A stretch of 46,176 bases of DNA from an uncultured Phocaeicola sp. (GCA_944322395.1 CALUPA010000013.1:1-46176); one strand, 5' to 3'. Shown: positions 35,483 through 45,169, counted from the stretch's first letter. Numbers and translations are program-made. The notes: generated from the sequence alone by a model not told the origin.

Positions 35483-38400
35483 TTAGAATGTTACATTAAT
35501 ACCTCCAACAATTGTACGACTCTTAGGATATGATGCATAATCTACACCCGGAGTCATTGCATTACGTTTTGAGCTGGTATCCACCTCAGGATCTGAGCCG
35601 GAATATTTGGTAAATACCAATAAGTTATAACCTGTCACATACAATCTAACCTTCTGCATGAAGCATTTTTTCACCCATGATTTTGGGAATGTATATCCTA
35701 CAGTCACATTGTTCAAACGAAGGAACGAAGCATCTTCAACAGCATAATCTGTCAATTGCATCTGTGTTACAGCAGCCGGATTATATATTGAAGCATTTGT
35801 ATTCAGCTCATTCAGACGCGCTATAAGTCCCATCTCACCTCCATAAGCCTCTACTGTACTAGTTGCCGGTCTTCCAAGATTCAAGCCAGTTTCAGGGTCT
35901 ATCCAAGTATAACGGTTGGCCAGTGCAAAGTCATTATTAAGATTATATCCTCTTGACGAACCGGTATAGAAAGAAGTTGCCAGTTTTGCACCGTTTATAA
36001 TCTGATTTCCTACAGAATAATTAAAGAATACATTGAAATCAAAGTTTCCTACACGTCCATCAACACCGAAACCACCATTAATAGGAGCAACTGTATTTCC
36101 AAGTTTCTGCTTTATCGGATCTCCATTCTCATCACACACCAGTTTCAATCCACCCGGATAATACTGTCCGCCAGTAATAGTAGTACTCTTGTCGTTTACA
36201 CCATCCTTAAGTACCCAACTGTTACCATTCATAATAAGTTCACCTTCAGGGTTTGTAACAGGGTCATAAGCTGTATAAAATCCATTTGTTTTATAACCCC
36301 ATATTTCACCCAACGAACCTCCTTGTTCTACTCTATAGTCTTCGTATTTTGAAATTGTACTACCTGCCCAGTTACTGCTCTGCCAAGGATTATCTGTTGC
36401 CAGTTCGTCTATACGGTTACGATTATATGCAAAATTCATATTGAAATTCAAAGCATATTTCTTCTTATCTATAATAGCCGCACTCAAAGTCAACTCAACA
36501 CCTTTGTTTGAAGTCTTACCAAAATTACGGTACTGATAGTTATAACCTGTATTTGAAGGGATTTCGGATCTCATCAACAAATCTTTAGTGGTATTCCAGT
36601 ACAAATCCAAAGTACCAGAAATACGGTTATTCAGGAAACCATAGTCAATACCTATATTTCTGGTGATAGTAGTTTCCCATTTCAAACTAGGGTTATATAA
36701 ATAACTTGACAGTTCCAACATACTCTGGCGGATTTCATTGAAGAAAGGAGCCTTAGAAGTGTTCTCTGCCAAAGTATATGTAGTATAAATCAAACCGGAA
36801 TTTATACGGTTGTTACCTGCCGTACCGTAGCTGAGACGTAATTTCAAGTTTGACAACCATTTTTCCGTAACCTTCATAAACTTCTCGTCCGACAAGCGCC
36901 ATGCAAATGCAGCCGATGGGAATACTCCCCACTGATTACCTTTGGCAAATTTGCTTGAACCATCACCACGTACAGTCACAGTAAACAGATAACGGTCCAT
37001 CAAAGTATAGTTAACACGACCGAAGAATGAAAGCATGTTCTCCTGAGCACCTATAGTTGACTGATTAGCCAAAGCTGTACCGATACCTGAGCTGGCCAAT
37101 ATTTCATCTATTGTCATAGATTTAGGGAAAGATATCGATGACGATTCCAATATATCTTTCTGACTGCTGCTGACTTCATGTCCCAACAATACATTAATCT
37201 TGTCACGACCGTCAAACAGTTTCTTGTTGTCATAAGTCAATGTATTGGCATTTCTCCAGTTTCTTGTGTTAGCACGTGTAAACACAGCCTCAGGAGTACC
37301 TTTTACACCAAGATTGGTATTCTGAGTAGCATCTGAGCCCCATGCCTGGTCTGTATTCTCATATTTCCATCCATAACCAAACTCACTGCGGAATGTCCAG
37401 TTCTTGAACGGCTTCCAGTTAAGACCTACGTTATAGTTCTGATTAAAAGTTGTTTTCTGTTTATAAGTTGCAAGCAATCGTTCCAAAGGATTCTTCTGAG
37501 TAGCTGTATTATTCTCATCATCATCCGAATTATATGAAAGAGGCTCTACAGGACGGAATCTAGCAGAATTTGCCACAATAGAGTTAGAGGCATTCGACTC
37601 GTTTGTATCAGCTCCACTACTAAGTCCGTCTACTACAGAATGACTCATTCTGGCATTAAAATCAAGAGTAACCCATTTGCTTATGTTTGCCTTAATCTTG
37701 GCATTTACATTATTCTTTGCAAAACCAGAATTAAGCATTATACTCTTTTCCTCATTATGAGCGTAATTAACATTATATGTAACATCCTTATTACCACCAC
37801 TTACGTTTACATTATACTGCTGCTGATTACCGGTTCTTCCGAATATCTCGTCCTGATAGTCCTGACCTTCGACAGACTTCCAGACATCCAAGTCGCTGTA
37901 GTTTCCATAATCCTGAGAATCAAGTTCCCACTGATATGCTACATAATCATACGGACTCATCACCTTCATCATCTTTGCCACCTTTCTGATACCGAAAGAC
38001 GCACCGAAATCAACCTGCGCCTTGCCTTCGTGACCACTCTTAGTAGTAACGATTATTACACCATTGGCACCACGAGCACCATAAATGGCTGTAGATGAAG
38101 CATCCTTCAACACATCAATACTTTCAATCTCTGTAGGAGATATGTCACTGATACTTGAAACAGGAAATCCATCAACAATATAAAGCGGAGAGTTATCCTG
38201 CGATAGAGAACCACCACCACGCACACGAATATTAACTTCGGCATCAGGAGAACCGTCAGTTGTAGTGACACTAACACCAGAAAGTTTACCAGACAAAGCT
38301 TCACTTACATTAGCTACCGGCACTGCAACAATATCTTCTGCCTTAACAGAAGCGACAGAACCAGTAAGGTCTCTTTTATTTACCGTTCCATAACCGATTA

Positions 38401-38737
38401 CCACAACCTCATCAAGCACTTCTGTATCTTCATTGAGGACAACATTAAGAAAATTGCCAAGATTCTTCTTCAATGTCACTTCATGGGTTTTATAACCTAC
38501 ATACGAAAAAACTAATGTCTGGCCTGGCTTTACATTAGGCAATCTGAAATTTCCGTCAATATCTGTTACAGTTCCAAGTCCTGAGTCCTTAATTTGTACA
38601 CTCACACCTATTAACGGTTCACCCAATGCATCCTTTACAGATCCATTTACTACACTCTCCTGAGCGAAAGAAGGAAAGCAGCACGCACTTGCCATCATCA
38701 ACAAGGCTACTTTCTTTTCATGAAAATTACTACTCAT
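35483..38737 (-). CDS. SusC-like TonB-dependent oligosaccharide importer 1
   Basis: An outer-membrane importer with the same layout as SusC-2: signal peptide (to about residue 25, SFAQ), regulatory-like domain (VNGSVKDALGEPLIGVSV), TonB-box-like VLDEVVVIGYG, plug and barrel ending in NVTF. Its 1084 residues are full length. There is no STN domain. It is the first gene of SusC-SusD-DUF4957-CE8 and probably of the two PL1 genes beyond. The sequence differs widely from SusC-2, which points to a different ligand or chain length rather than a recent duplication. Confidence 0.95.
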   Translation of the reverse strand: MSSNFHEKKVALLMMASACCFPSFAQESVVNGSVKDALGEPLIGVSVQIKDSGLGTVTDIDGNFRLPNVKPGQTLVFSYVGYKTHEVTLKKNLGNFLNVVLNEDTEVLDEVVVIGYGTVNKRDLTGSVASVKAEDIVAVPVANVSEALSGKLSGVSVTTTDGSPDAEVNIRVRGGGSLSQDNSPLYIVDGFPVSSISDISPTEIESIDVLKDASSTAIYGARGANGVIIVTTKSGHEGKAQVDFGASFGIRKVAKMMKVMSPYDYVAYQWELDSQDYGNYSDLDVWKSVEGQDYQDEIFGRTGNQQQYNVNVSGGNKDVTYNVNYAHNEEKSIMLNSGFAKNNVNAKIKANISKWVTLDFNARMSHSVVDGLSSGADTNESNASNSIVANSARFRPVEPLSYNSDDDENNTATQKNPLERLLATYKQKTTFNQNYNVGLNWKPFKNWTFRSEFGYGWKYENTDQAWGSDATQNTNLGVKGTPEAVFTRANTRNWRNANTLTYDNKKLFDGRDKINVLLGHEVSSSQKDILESSSISFPKSMTIDEILASSGIGTALANQSTIGAQENMLSFFGRVNYTLMDRYLFTVTVRGDGSSKFAKGNQWGVFPSAAFAWRLSDEKFMKVTEKWLSNLKLRLSYGTAGNNRINSGLIYTTYTLAENTSKAPFFNEIRQSMLELSSYLYNPSLKWETTITRNIGIDYGFLNNRISGTLDLYWNTTKDLLMRSEIPSNTGYNYQYRNFGKTSNKGVELTLSAAIIDKKKYALNFNMNFAYNRNRIDELATDNPWQSSNWAGSTISKYEDYRVEQGGSLGEIWGYKTNGFYTAYDPVTNPEGELIMNGNSWVLKDGVNDKSTTITGGQYYPGGLKLVCDENGDPIKQKLGNTVAPINGGFGVDGRVGNFDFNVFFNYSVGNQIINGAKLATSFYTGSSRGYNLNNDFALANRYTWIDPETGLNLGRPATSTVEAYGGEMGLIARLNELNTNASIYNPAAVTQMQLTDYAVEDASFLRLNNVTVGYTFPKSWVKKCFMQKVRLYVTGYNLLVFTKYSGSDPEVDTSSKRNAMTPGVDYASYPKSRTIVGGINVTF

Positions 38738-38825
38738 AATTTTAAGATTGTTAGGTATATGTTTTTCTTCAAACTATTTCAAATAATGTTGTGTCTTTCA
38801 GAAAATCAAAATCTGCATCACATTT

Positions 38826-38840
38826 TTACAATTATTGTAA
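38826..38840. promoter_or_regulatory. Palindrome at the predicted SusC-1 start site
   Basis: TTACAAT-T-ATTGTAA is a perfect 15-bp inverted repeat. It lies a few bases downstream of the -7 box, where transcription should begin. It could be an operator for a repressor or a very small 5' hairpin. No comparable site is seen at the other four promoters. Confidence 0.4.
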
Positions 38841-38842
38841 TG

Positions 38843-38850
38843 CAAAATTA
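38843..38850 (-). promoter_or_regulatory. Promoter -7 box of the SusC-1 operon
   Basis: The minus strand reads TAATTTTG (TAnnTTTG). The start site would be near 38836, giving a long leader of about 100 nt. No -33 TTG is visible. This and the neighbouring sites fill the right-hand part of the 438-bp gene-free stretch 38738-39175. Confidence 0.5.
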
Positions 38851-38871
38851 GTTTTATAAATAAGCATGATG

Positions 38872-38913
38872 TAGTAATTATTGATTAGAAATCTAGAAAA
38901 ATTGACTTCTTTG
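38872..38913 (-). promoter_or_regulatory. Candidate HTCS operator upstream of SusC-1 (degenerate)
   Basis: Two 21-bp units on the plus strand start TAGTAATTATTGATT (38872) and CTAGAAAAATTGACT (38893). They keep the ATTG core in register with the other four sites but lack the GTGTA edge. The proximal edge is again 21 bp from the -7 box. Confidence 0.4.
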
Positions 38914-38980
38914 ATGCCGACTGTATAGATTTATAGGGTTACAAAACAGAATTTATACATATGTATCAATAAAAAGACAT

Positions 38981-39020
38981 AAAACAAAAAAGAACTGCCC
39001 GAAGATCACTCCCCAGGCAG
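38981..39020 (-). terminator. Terminator of the RND efflux operon
   Basis: On the minus strand CTGCCT pairs with GGGCAG (one U-G pair), followed by TTCTTTTTT. It lies about 155 bp after the outer-membrane factor stop, beyond the mini-hairpin array. Confidence 0.6.
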
Positions 39021-39101
39021 CCCCAATCATCTAATTATCACACTAGATAATGATAACAGTTAATTTTATATGAAATGATTGTGTGTGTTTTCTTTTTAAA
39101 A

Positions 39102-39162
39102 AAACGCTTTGTCATTTTGGATAAAACGTCAAGACATTTTAGGTAAAACGCCCTGTCGTTTT
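39102..39162. repeat. Tandem array of three mini-hairpins, right copy
   Basis: Units begin at about 39102, 39123 and 39145. The arms are AAAACG and CGTTTT or CATTTT, with 6-nt loops CTTTGT, TCAAGA and CCCTGT. On the minus strand, which is the RNA sense for the efflux operon, mismatched arms become G-U pairs. It starts 14 bp after the outer-membrane factor stop, so here it would be transcribed as a 3'-end structure. It is clearly related to the array at 245-310, 39 kb away. Coordinates may be off by one. Confidence 0.7.
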
Positions 39163-39175
39163 ATCCTGGATTTAT

Positions 39176-40540
39176 TTACTCACCTCTTCCGCCACCAAGA
39201 GCCTGATAGAGACTTATCACACTTTGTATCTCCATAAAGCGGTTTGATACCTGTGTGAGCTGTGCGTTAAGCAACGACTGGCGTGCTGTCAGCACCTCTA
39301 GATAGTTTGTAGTTCCATACTCCATAAGAAGTGTTGTACTGGTAACAGTCTTTTCCAAAGCTGTCACCTGTTTCTGATAGAGTTCAGTCTTCGACTTGCA
39401 TGACTGATACGCTGTAAGAGCATCGTTCACTTCTGCTCCGGCATTAAGCAATGTCTGCTGGAAGTTAAGACTTGCCTCTTCCTGCTGAGCCTTTGCTATA
39501 CGGAGCTGGGCTATATTCTGTCCGCGATTGAACAGTGGCAATGTGAGCTGTCCTACAGCATTTGCTATGAACTTTGCAGGATTAACTATAATTGACCCTG
39601 CAAGGTTTGTCCAACCAGCAGTTCCGCTAAGAACTATTGAAGGATAGAAAGCAGAGCGTGCCTGGTTAGTCACATAGAATGCAGCCTCAAGAGAACGTTC
39701 AGCCGAACGTACATCTGGACGATTCGAAAGCATCTGCAAAGGAACACCTACCGACAGGTCTTCAGGCATCTTCTGGTCTGCCAGTTTTCCACGTTCATAA
39801 TTACGTGGAGTTTCTGCCAACAAAAGCGCCATGCTGTTCAGTGTCTGGTTGATTTGTTCTTTCAGGTCAATTACAGATGTCTGCACACTATAGTATGTGG
39901 CTTCCATCTGCGAAACACCTGCCTCGTTATATTGTCCGGCATCCATAAGCGCACGTGCCGAAGCTACTGTTTCCTTCCATGCCTGTTCCGATTCCTGAGC
40001 CAGGAACAACTGCTCGTCAAGCATAAGAAGTGTATAATATGTATTGGCTACACTTGCTATCAGTTGCGAACGGACTGCCTGTTTATAGTCTATACTTTGG
40101 GCATACAATGCCTGAGCCTGCTTCTTGGAGTTACGCATGCGGCCGAAGATATCAAGTTCCCAACTAGCCGTAACTGGCAATTGATATGACTTTGTAGTCT
40201 TCTGATTGTCAAAACTGCTTATTGTTCCCTGTGGAGCCAAAGCGAATGATGGCAGGAAGGCCAGTTTCGATGCAAGAAGAGTGGCTTTAGACTGTTCTAT
40301 CCTAAGCTGTGCAGACTGATAGTCTGTGTTATTCTGTAAGGCCTGTTCTATCAATGTCTGCAAATGAGAGTCTGTAAAAACCTCTTTCCAGTCAGAATTA
40401 CCAAAGTTCACAGTATCAGCAACCTCTACTTTTGCTCCATAAAGACTATCAGGTACTGTTTCCGCCGGCTTATATTTTGTATATATACCACAGCTGCTTA
40501 ACATTGCAGCTGTAGTAGTAAGTATTATAAATTTCTTCAT
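39176..40540 (-). CDS. Efflux outer-membrane factor, NodT/OprM-type lipoprotein
   Basis: The TolC-like trimeric channel that completes a tripartite pump. A lipoprotein signal ends at Cys17 (LSSC), typical for OprM/NodT-type members. Two OEP repeats are visible, with heptad-rich helices (for example QTLIEQALQNNTDYQSAQLRI-like and the later NAGAEVNDALTAYQSC) and the LSNRPDVRSAERSL motif between them. Full length at 454 residues. It is the last gene of the MFP-RND-OMF operon, 18 bp after the pump gene. Confidence 0.93.
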   Translation of the reverse strand: MKKFIILTTTAAMLSSCGIYTKYKPAETVPDSLYGAKVEVADTVNFGNSDWKEVFTDSHLQTLIEQALQNNTDYQSAQLRIEQSKATLLASKLAFLPSFALAPQGTISSFDNQKTTKSYQLPVTASWELDIFGRMRNSKKQAQALYAQSIDYKQAVRSQLIASVANTYYTLLMLDEQLFLAQESEQAWKETVASARALMDAGQYNEAGVSQMEATYYSVQTSVIDLKEQINQTLNSMALLLAETPRNYERGKLADQKMPEDLSVGVPLQMLSNRPDVRSAERSLEAAFYVTNQARSAFYPSIVLSGTAGWTNLAGSIIVNPAKFIANAVGQLTLPLFNRGQNIAQLRIAKAQQEEASLNFQQTLLNAGAEVNDALTAYQSCKSKTELYQKQVTALEKTVTSTTLLMEYGTTNYLEVLTARQSLLNAQLTQVSNRFMEIQSVISLYQALGGGRGE

Positions 40541-40558
40541 GTGTTATTCTTTTAATGA

Positions 40559-43500
40559 TTATAACTTATCATTCTTGCTGAAAGCACTTCTTTCTTCAAG
40601 ACTGCGCTGACGTTCCATCTTGAACTGGTCATCACCTTCTACCTGCATAGGCTTGCGGATTTTCTCCTGAAGATACTCGAATGTGATATAGAACACCGGA
40701 ACTACGAAAAGAAGTGCCAATGTACCGATAAGCATACCTCCTACAACACCTGTACCCAACGAACTGTTACCGTTTGCTCCGGCGCCTGTAGCAAACATAA
40801 GCGGAAGCATACCGAAAATCATTGTCAATACAGTCATCAGGATAGGACGCAGACGTGCCTGAGCTGCAGAATATGCAGATTCGATGATTCCCATGCCTCT
40901 ACGACGACGTTCAACAGCAAACTCTGTAATCAGGATGGCTGTCTTGGCAAGCAGACCAATCAACATGATGACACCTGTCTGAAGGTAGATATTGTTTTCA
41001 AGTCCGAATAGTTTCGCAAACAGGAAGCTACCCATCAAACCAAACGGAACTGAAAGGATAACCGCCAACGGAATAAGGAAGCTTTCATACAGACATGAAA
41101 GAATCAGATAGATAAGTACTACACATATTATATATATAAATATAGTCTGCGATCCACCACTCTGTGATTCCTCACGTGCGATACCACCATACTCATATCC
41201 GTAACCTGTAGGCAATGTCTGTGCAGCTACTTCCTTGATGGCATTCTGAACTTCACCAGATGAATAGCCCATCTGAGCATTTACGTTTACGTTGATTGAG
41301 CTGTAAAGGTTGAATCGCTTTGCAACCTCAGCACCCAATACGTTTTTCAATGTAACGAACTGTCCCAACGGAGCCATTTCCGAACCGTTACGTAGATACA
41401 TATTATTGAGCGACTGTTCGTCAAGACGGTATTCAGGCGATGCCTGAAGCATTACACGATATACCTTACCGAACTCATTATAGTTTGATACGTATGCACC
41501 ACCACAGTAGCTACCCAAAGCCGAAAGTACATCCGATGGAGAAATTCCGGCACGCTTACATTTGGCAGCATCTACATCGACTGCTATCTGAGGGAAGTTC
41601 ATTGCGTATGAAGTATATGCCATAGCTACCTCAGGACGCTGGTTCAATGCTCCAAGGAAATTCATGACATGTCCGAAGAATACAGACATATCACCACCGG
41701 TCTTATCCTGCATGTTAAGTTCGATAGAGTTACCCATACCATAACCAGGAATCATACCTGTCTGGAAACAGAATATCTGTGCTTCCTTTATCTGGGCAAA
41801 CTGTGCGTTCAGTCGTCCCAATACCGCTTCGGCTTTATGCTCTTCTCCCTTACGCTCGCTCCAGTTCTTAAGCTGGATAATACATGACGCATACGAAGTA
41901 CCCTGACCGGAGATAAGTCCGTAACCGGAAGTAGCACTGTAGTTCTCTATTTCAGGAGTATTCTTAAGAATTTCCTTTACCTTATCCATAACCTTGGTAG
42001 TCTCAACAAGTGTGCTACCCGGAGCTGTACTAACGTTGACCATCAATGTACCCTGGTCTTCCTGTGGTACCAGACCAGTCTTTGTAGTCTTCATAAAGAA
42101 TACAAGCAGAATAACAGAGATAATAAGTGAAGCCCAAACCATCCATCTGTGATGTATGGCAAACATTACACCTTTCTTATATTTATTCATGGTAGCGTTG
42201 AAAGAGGCATTGTATGCTGCTCTTACACGACCATTAAAGCTTTTCGGACTCTTGTTTCCATCGGATGGTTTCATCATAATGGCACAAAGTGCAGGACAAA
42301 GTACAAGGGCACAAATCATTGACAAACCTACTGATGTAGCCATAGTGATACCGAACTGGGTATAGAAGATACCTGAAGTACCACCCATGAATGTTACAGG
42401 GATAAACACAGCCATGAACACACATGTACATGAGATAACAGCCATGGTAACATCGCTCATAGCATCCTTTGTTGCAAGATATGGTGATGTATAACCGGAG
42501 TCAAACTTTTCCTGAACCGCTTCCACCACAACGATAGCATCGTCCACCACAGTACCGATGGCAAGCACAAGTGCAAACAGAGTAAGGATGTTTATACTGA
42601 AACCTGCTGCTACAAGACATGCGAATGTACCTACCAGTGATACGATAATCGCAATAGACGGAATAAGTGTACTCTTGAAATCCTGCAAGAAGAAGTAAAC
42701 CACAAGAATAACCAAAATAATGGCTACGATAAGAGTTTCAACCACATTATATATAGATGCATAAAGGAAGTCGTTCGAACTCATCATCTGTACGAATTCT
42801 ACACCCGGAGGAAGAAGTTCAGACATCTCTTCAAGACGTTTTGTTATAGCTTCGTTCACCTCTGTAGCATTGGCTCCTGCAACCTGGAATGTAAGGAAAG
42901 TCACACCTGGACGGTCGTTTACCTCACCGTGGAAACCGTATGACAGACGTCCCAACTCTACTTTTGCGATATCCTTAAGTCTCAATACAGAACCGTCGGC
43001 ATTCGAACGGATAACGATATTATCGAATTCATTTACATCTTTCAGACGTCCTCTGTATTTCATTGCATACTGGAATACGTTTGGCGAGTTTTCACCAAGT
43101 GTACCTGCAGGAGCTTCAATATTCTGTTCGCCAAGGGCTGCAGTAACATCAGCCGGTACAAGACCATATTGTGCCATAAGTTCCGGATTCAACCATATAC
43201 GCATACTGTATGTATCACCAAGCAATGTAGCGTCACCCACACCAGGAATACGCTTGATTTCAGGTATTACGTTTATATCCAGATAGTTGGCAAGGAATGT
43301 CTCGTCATATTTTCCGTCAGTACTTACCAATGTGTTGATCTGAAGGAAGCTGGTCTGTCGTTTTGCTGTAGAGACACCGATTTTTGTTACTTCCGAAGGC
43401 AAAAGACCCTGAGCCTTTGATACACGGTTCTGTACGTTTACAGCCGCCATATCCGGGTCTGTTCCCTGATTGAAAAACACCTGAATCTGTGCAGTACCGG

Positions 43501-43756
43501 AGTTTGTTGCTGTAGATGTGATGTACATCATGTTTTCCACACCATTTATACTCTCTTCTAGAGGCATGATAACACTGTTCATCACAGCATCGGCACTGGC
43601 TCCTGTATATGTAGCCTCTACCACAACTGTAGGAGGTGCGATGTCAGGATACTGTTCTACCGGCAACGATATAAGTGAGATAAATCCCACCAACAGGATT
43701 ACGATGGAGATGGAAATAGCCATCACCGGTCGTTTGATAAATATATTTCCTTTCAT
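40559..43756 (-). CDS. RND multidrug efflux pump, AcrB/HAE1 family
   Basis: The inner-membrane proton-driven pump of the tripartite system, 1065 residues as usual for HAE1 proteins. The N-terminus (FIKRPVMAISISIVILLVG) is the first membrane helix. The central helix cluster includes LFALVLAIGTVVDDAIVVVE, which carries the two adjacent Asp of the proton relay. A second helical cluster is at about 860-1035. Substrates cannot be read from sequence. It is the second gene of the operon, 51 bp after the adaptor gene. It adjoins the pectin locus, but nothing in the sequence ties it functionally to pectin. Confidence 0.95.
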   Translation of the reverse strand: MKGNIFIKRPVMAISISIVILLVGFISLISLPVEQYPDIAPPTVVVEATYTGASADAVMNSVIMPLEESINGVENMMYITSTATNSGTAQIQVFFNQGTDPDMAAVNVQNRVSKAQGLLPSEVTKIGVSTAKRQTSFLQINTLVSTDGKYDETFLANYLDINVIPEIKRIPGVGDATLLGDTYSMRIWLNPELMAQYGLVPADVTAALGEQNIEAPAGTLGENSPNVFQYAMKYRGRLKDVNEFDNIVIRSNADGSVLRLKDIAKVELGRLSYGFHGEVNDRPGVTFLTFQVAGANATEVNEAITKRLEEMSELLPPGVEFVQMMSSNDFLYASIYNVVETLIVAIILVILVVYFFLQDFKSTLIPSIAIIVSLVGTFACLVAAGFSINILTLFALVLAIGTVVDDAIVVVEAVQEKFDSGYTSPYLATKDAMSDVTMAVISCTCVFMAVFIPVTFMGGTSGIFYTQFGITMATSVGLSMICALVLCPALCAIMMKPSDGNKSPKSFNGRVRAAYNASFNATMNKYKKGVMFAIHHRWMVWASLIISVILLVFFMKTTKTGLVPQEDQGTLMVNVSTAPGSTLVETTKVMDKVKEILKNTPEIENYSATSGYGLISGQGTSYASCIIQLKNWSERKGEEHKAEAVLGRLNAQFAQIKEAQIFCFQTGMIPGYGMGNSIELNMQDKTGGDMSVFFGHVMNFLGALNQRPEVAMAYTSYAMNFPQIAVDVDAAKCKRAGISPSDVLSALGSYCGGAYVSNYNEFGKVYRVMLQASPEYRLDEQSLNNMYLRNGSEMAPLGQFVTLKNVLGAEVAKRFNLYSSINVNVNAQMGYSSGEVQNAIKEVAAQTLPTGYGYEYGGIAREESQSGGSQTIFIYIICVVLIYLILSCLYESFLIPLAVILSVPFGLMGSFLFAKLFGLENNIYLQTGVIMLIGLLAKTAILITEFAVERRRRGMGIIESAYSAAQARLRPILMTVLTMIFGMLPLMFATGAGANGNSSLGTGVVGGMLIGTLALLFVVPVFYITFEYLQEKIRKPMQVEGDDQFKMERQRSLEERSAFSKNDKL

Positions 43757-43807
43757 TGTTGTTCTATCTTTATTAAAGTCACTCTAAATCAACTTTGTCG
43801 TCTTTAA

Positions 43808-44914
43808 TTATTTCACCTGAGTACCTTCGCGAAGAAGTCCTGCACCCTTGGCTACTATTTCGTCGCCTACGTTAAGACCTTCGAGCACGATATATTCGCG
43901 TCCGTCGTTGTAAGCGGCAACCTTAATAAGAGTTGTCACAGCCTTACCATCAACTACCTTAAATACAGAAATCTTATCCTGCTGTTTTACTGTAGCTTCC
44001 TGTGGAACAATGATATAGTCATTATATGTACTTGGTATAGAAACCTTACCTGAAGCACCACTCAGAAGAAGACCGTTTTCGTTAGGGAACACGGCACGAA
44101 CACCTACAGAACCTGTCTGAGTGTCAATCACACCGCTGATAGACTCTATCTTTCCTTTTTCAGCGTATGTAGTTCCGTCATTAAGTACAAGTGAGATTTC
44201 AGGCATCTTAGTAATTGCGTCGTCTATAGAACCGTACTCACGAACCATACCAAGAACCTGATTTTCTGTCATTGAGAAATATACGTACATCTCTGAGTTA
44301 TCAGAAACTGTAGTCAGAGGTTCAACCATAGAAGGACTAACCAAAGTACCCACACGATATGGCAACATTCCTACAACTCCGTTGCTTGGACTCTTCACCT
44401 CTGTATAAGATAGATTGTTTCTTGCATTTACTTCCTGAGCCTCAGCTTGTGCCAACTGTGCTTTTGCAGTGAGGTACTGATTTTCAGATGTTCTTAATGT
44501 AAACTCCGATACAACCTTCTTTGCAAAAAGTTCCTTGTTACTATTATAAGTAAGTTCGGCAGTAGCCAAAGCAGCCTGAGCCGACTTCACATTTGCAACA
44601 ACTGTATTGAGTGCAGCCTTGTAAGGAACCTGATCGATAATGAAAAGAACCTGGTCTTTTCTTACCTTCTCGCCTTCTGTTACACATAACTTCTGTATTG
44701 TACCTGATACCTGTGGCATGATGTTGATGTCCTGACGTCCACGGATGGTAGCCGAATAATCTGTTTCTACCACCTTATCGGCTTTCGCCACAACCATTGT
44801 TTCATAACCACCGGCTTGCATTTCTCCTTTTGGTGCTTGTCCGCACGAAGCGAACCACATTGCGCAACCAACAACTCCCATCAGTTGCAACCATTTTTTG
44901 TTTACTGTTACCAT
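43808..44914 (-). CDS. RND periplasmic adaptor (membrane fusion protein), lipoprotein
   Basis: Links the RND pump to the outer-membrane factor. A lipoprotein signal ends at Cys24 (FASC). It has the AcrA order: beta-barrel start, lipoyl half-motif (VSGTIQKLCVTEGEKVRKDQ, near residues 70-90), alpha-helical hairpin (about 100-165), second lipoyl half (NLSYTEVKSPSNGVVG), then a beta-barrel and membrane-proximal domain. Its 368 residues are full length. It is first in the operon and divergent from the AraC regulator gene, with 255 bp between their starts. Confidence 0.94.
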   Translation of the reverse strand: MVTVNKKWLQLMGVVGCAMWFASCGQAPKGEMQAGGYETMVVAKADKVVETDYSATIRGRQDINIMPQVSGTIQKLCVTEGEKVRKDQVLFIIDQVPYKAALNTVVANVKSAQAALATAELTYNSNKELFAKKVVSEFTLRTSENQYLTAKAQLAQAEAQEVNARNNLSYTEVKSPSNGVVGMLPYRVGTLVSPSMVEPLTTVSDNSEMYVYFSMTENQVLGMVREYGSIDDAITKMPEISLVLNDGTTYAEKGKIESISGVIDTQTGSVGVRAVFPNENGLLLSGASGKVSIPSTYNDYIIVPQEATVKQQDKISVFKVVDGKAVTTLIKVAAYNDGREYIVLEGLNVGDEIVAKGAGLLREGTQVK

Positions 44915-44942
44915 ATAAATCTTTTTACTTTAAAATTCGTGG

Positions 44943-44950
44943 CAAAATTA
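44943..44950 (-). promoter_or_regulatory. Candidate -7 box of the efflux operon
   Basis: The minus strand reads TAATTTTG (TAnnTTTG), 28 bp upstream of the adaptor ATG. I see no tandem GTGTAATAATTG repeats at 21 bp, so this operon does not look like part of the HTCS regulon. The rest of the divergent 44915-45169 gap is A+T-rich with no hairpin I trust. Confidence 0.45.
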
Positions 44951-45169
44951 AGTTAACTGCGAAAAACGTTAATTTTCTTTTTTACAACACAATTGTTCAA
45001 AAACGGAACTCACTGTATGGTTTATAAATTATTAAGACCTTAAATATTTTTTATTTAACGAAGAATAAAGAATAAAAAAATGAATGGCGTTTTTATTGAT
45101 TTGAAATAATTGGCAGTATTTTTACTATGCATTATTTATATAAACCGAGATTAACAGAACTGCAAACAT

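Noticed and set aside
39030-39055. ATTATC-ACACTA-GATAAT hairpin downstream of the efflux operon
   Set aside because: The stem is only six A/T-rich pairs with no T-run. It is not distinguishable from chance.
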